Shown here: one piece after another, positions 14,378 to 14,859 of the stretch
Layout of the letters: the number at the start of each line of letters is the position of its first letter
How positions within the stretch are numbered: position 1 is the stretch's first letter
Assembly (NCBI GenBank): GCA_041862635.1
Contig: JBGVTO010000390.1
Location: 1 to 14,859 of the forward strand
Length of the DNA: 14,859 bases
Direction: 5' to 3'
Origin: NIOZ-UU13 sp041862635
Lineage (GTDB): Bacteria; Planctomycetota; Phycisphaerae; Sedimentisphaerales; Anaerobacaceae
Translations under genes and position numbers: made by a program
Notes under the pieces: generated by a model
Told to the model about the DNA's origin: nothing
Seen by the model: the letters and a program-made list of their open reading frames with translations, nothing else
Database searches by the model: none

Positions 14378-14450
14378 TGGGCGATACAGGACTCGAACCT
14401 GTGACCCGCTGATTAAGAGTCAGCTGCTCTGCCGGCTGAGCTAATCGCCC
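14378..14450 (-). tRNA. tRNA-Lys, anticodon CTT
   Basis: Read on the minus strand from 14450, all cloverleaf parts pair. The acceptor is GGGCGAT with ATCGCCC (7 bp), D arm GCTC/GAGC with loop AGCCGGCA, anticodon stem GCTGA/TCAGC with loop CTCTTAA, variable GGGTC, T arm ACAGG/CCTGT with loop TTCGAGT, and discriminator A (14378). Anticodon CTT (14417-14415) reads the lysine codon AAG. CCA is not encoded; the next seven bases on the minus strand are all T, which probably helps terminate transcription. Confidence 0.96.
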
Positions 14451-14481
14451 TGATTTCTGTTTAAGGGAAACCCCTTTTAAG

Positions 14482-14509
14482 ATTAGATACATTTGGACTT
14501 ACTTTACAA
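14482..14509 (-). promoter_or_regulatory. Candidate promoter for tRNA-Lys
   Basis: On the minus strand TTGTAA (14509-14504) and TCTAAT (14487-14482) are spaced by 16 bases. The -10 box would lie about 31 bases upstream of the tRNA 5' end at 14450. Between them sits a small palindrome, AAGGG/CCCCTT (14463-14476). Confidence 0.4.
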
Positions 14510-14596
14510 CTAAAAGGTAGGTATTACAAGAAAATTAAGCATGAATTTTATTGCTTACTGCACTTCCTTCTCCGCCGGTCACGAAATATCCTTGGT

Positions 14597-14687
14597 CCGT
14601 TAGAAATTCTATAGTGATAACACGAACCCTGCTGGACACCTAAGAAAAACAATCGCTAACTGGGCAAAAAAGGAAAATTTCTAACGG
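14597..14687. repeat. Perfect 12-bp inverted repeat upstream of proS
   Basis: CCGTTAGAAATT (14597-14608) is repeated exactly in reverse complement as AATTTCTAACGG (14676-14687), with 67 bases between. The right arm ends three bases before the -35 box of the proS promoter candidate. It could be a pair of operator half-sites, the ends of a small decayed mobile element, or a long stem. The enclosed bases have no ORF. From 14510 to 14596 nothing further was recognised. Confidence 0.6.
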
Positions 14688-14690
14688 GGC

Positions 14691-14719
14691 TTGCAAAGAT
14701 TCATCCTTTGCACTATAAA
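14691..14719 (+). promoter_or_regulatory. Candidate promoter for proS
   Basis: TTGCAA (14691-14696) and TATAAA (14714-14719) are separated by exactly 17 bases. A start near 14726 would give a leader of about 74 bases. That leader contains the hairpin AATTGGT (14752-14758) with ACCAATT (14772-14778), which ends 10 bases before the AAGGGA ribosome-binding site at 14789-14794. No T-box landmark (AGGGTGGNACCGCG) is present. Confidence 0.5.
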
Positions 14720-14799
14720 CATGCTCTATATATAGTGAGTGGTCGGTAATTAATTGGTGAGCATTTGATTGACCAATTTGCCAAGTACAAGGGACGAAA

Positions 14800-14859
14800 A
14801 TGAGATACAGCCGGATGTTTATACCGACGGTCAAAGAGATTCCTGCCGATGCAGAGACC
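14800..14859 (+). CDS. proS: Prolyl-tRNA synthetase, N-terminal fragment at window edge
   Basis: ATG 14800 opens a frame of 20 codons running off the window, preceded by AAGGGA five bases upstream. The peptide MRYSRMFIPTVKEIPADAET matches the start of bacterial-type ProS (compare E. coli MRTSQLLLATLKETPADAEV), including the near-invariant KExPADAE. ProS charges tRNA-Pro with proline and edits misactivated alanine. The identification rests on a short but characteristic N-terminus; none of the class II catalytic motifs is inside the window. Confidence 0.85.
   Translation, partial: MRYSRMFIPTVKEIPADAET

Noticed and set aside
14510..14799. T-box riboswitch controlling proS
   Set aside because: Neither the conserved T-box sequence nor an antiterminator/terminator with a T-run is present.
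14640..14834. 64-aa minus-strand frame across the proS leader
   Set aside because: It overlaps the proS start and promoter, lacks a ribosome site and has no recognisable content.

Overview
The window looks like bacterial chromosome from a Planctomycetota member of the Phycisphaerae type. This is inferred from the style of its secreted proteins (a VDDFESY-type carbohydrate-binding-like domain behind a YYWRIDEVN fibronectin-like segment), a large FAD-oxidoreductase lipoprotein, a DUF4432 protein and a PIG-L deacetylase lying among sugar-catabolism genes. No marker gene here fixes the taxonomy. There is no phage, transposase, CRISPR array or replication origin.

Layout: (1) 1-912, the 3' end of a secreted surface protein, closed by a strong intrinsic terminator. 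(2) 1081-4044, a very large exported FAD-dependent oxidoreductase with two FAD domains and a helical C-terminal tail. (3) 4203-10809, a same-strand, closely spaced six-gene sugar cluster: xylose-isomerase homologue, PIG-L deacetylase, NagB-like deaminase/isomerase, PfkB sugar kinase, DUF4432 aldose-epimerase-like protein, and a mannitol-dehydrogenase-family polyol dehydrogenase. (4) 10965-12740, a consensus-like promoter followed by sppA and, with no gap, a MntA/HepT (MNT/HEPN) toxin-antitoxin pair. (5) 12863-14371, a secreted clan GH-A glycoside hydrolase most like GH5. (6) 14378-14450, a tRNA-Lys(CTT) on the minus strand. (7) 14451-14859, a structured leader with a promoter and the first 20 codons of proS, running off the window.

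How the genes may work together: the six-gene cluster carries de-N-acetylation, deamination/isomerisation, aldose-ketose isomerisation, sugar phosphorylation, anomer or epimer interconversion and polyol/ketose redox. A consistent but unproven model is that an N-acetylated amino sugar (or related sugar/polyol) is deacetylated, deaminated to a ketose and phosphorylated, with side entry from an aldose and a polyol. Residue changes in the NagB-like and isomerase proteins suggest that the substrates are not the textbook ones. The cluster contains no transporter and no regulator.

A second theme is a family of short GC-rich palindromic repeats, with hallmark ends GAGATTCTTC and GCTCAGAATGACAAA and a related CCCGAGCGCAGTCGAGGG form. 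They sit between genes at 4141, 6992-7112 and 10861-10936. One copy lies in frame inside the PfkB kinase gene, and a different palindrome lies inside the polyol dehydrogenase gene.
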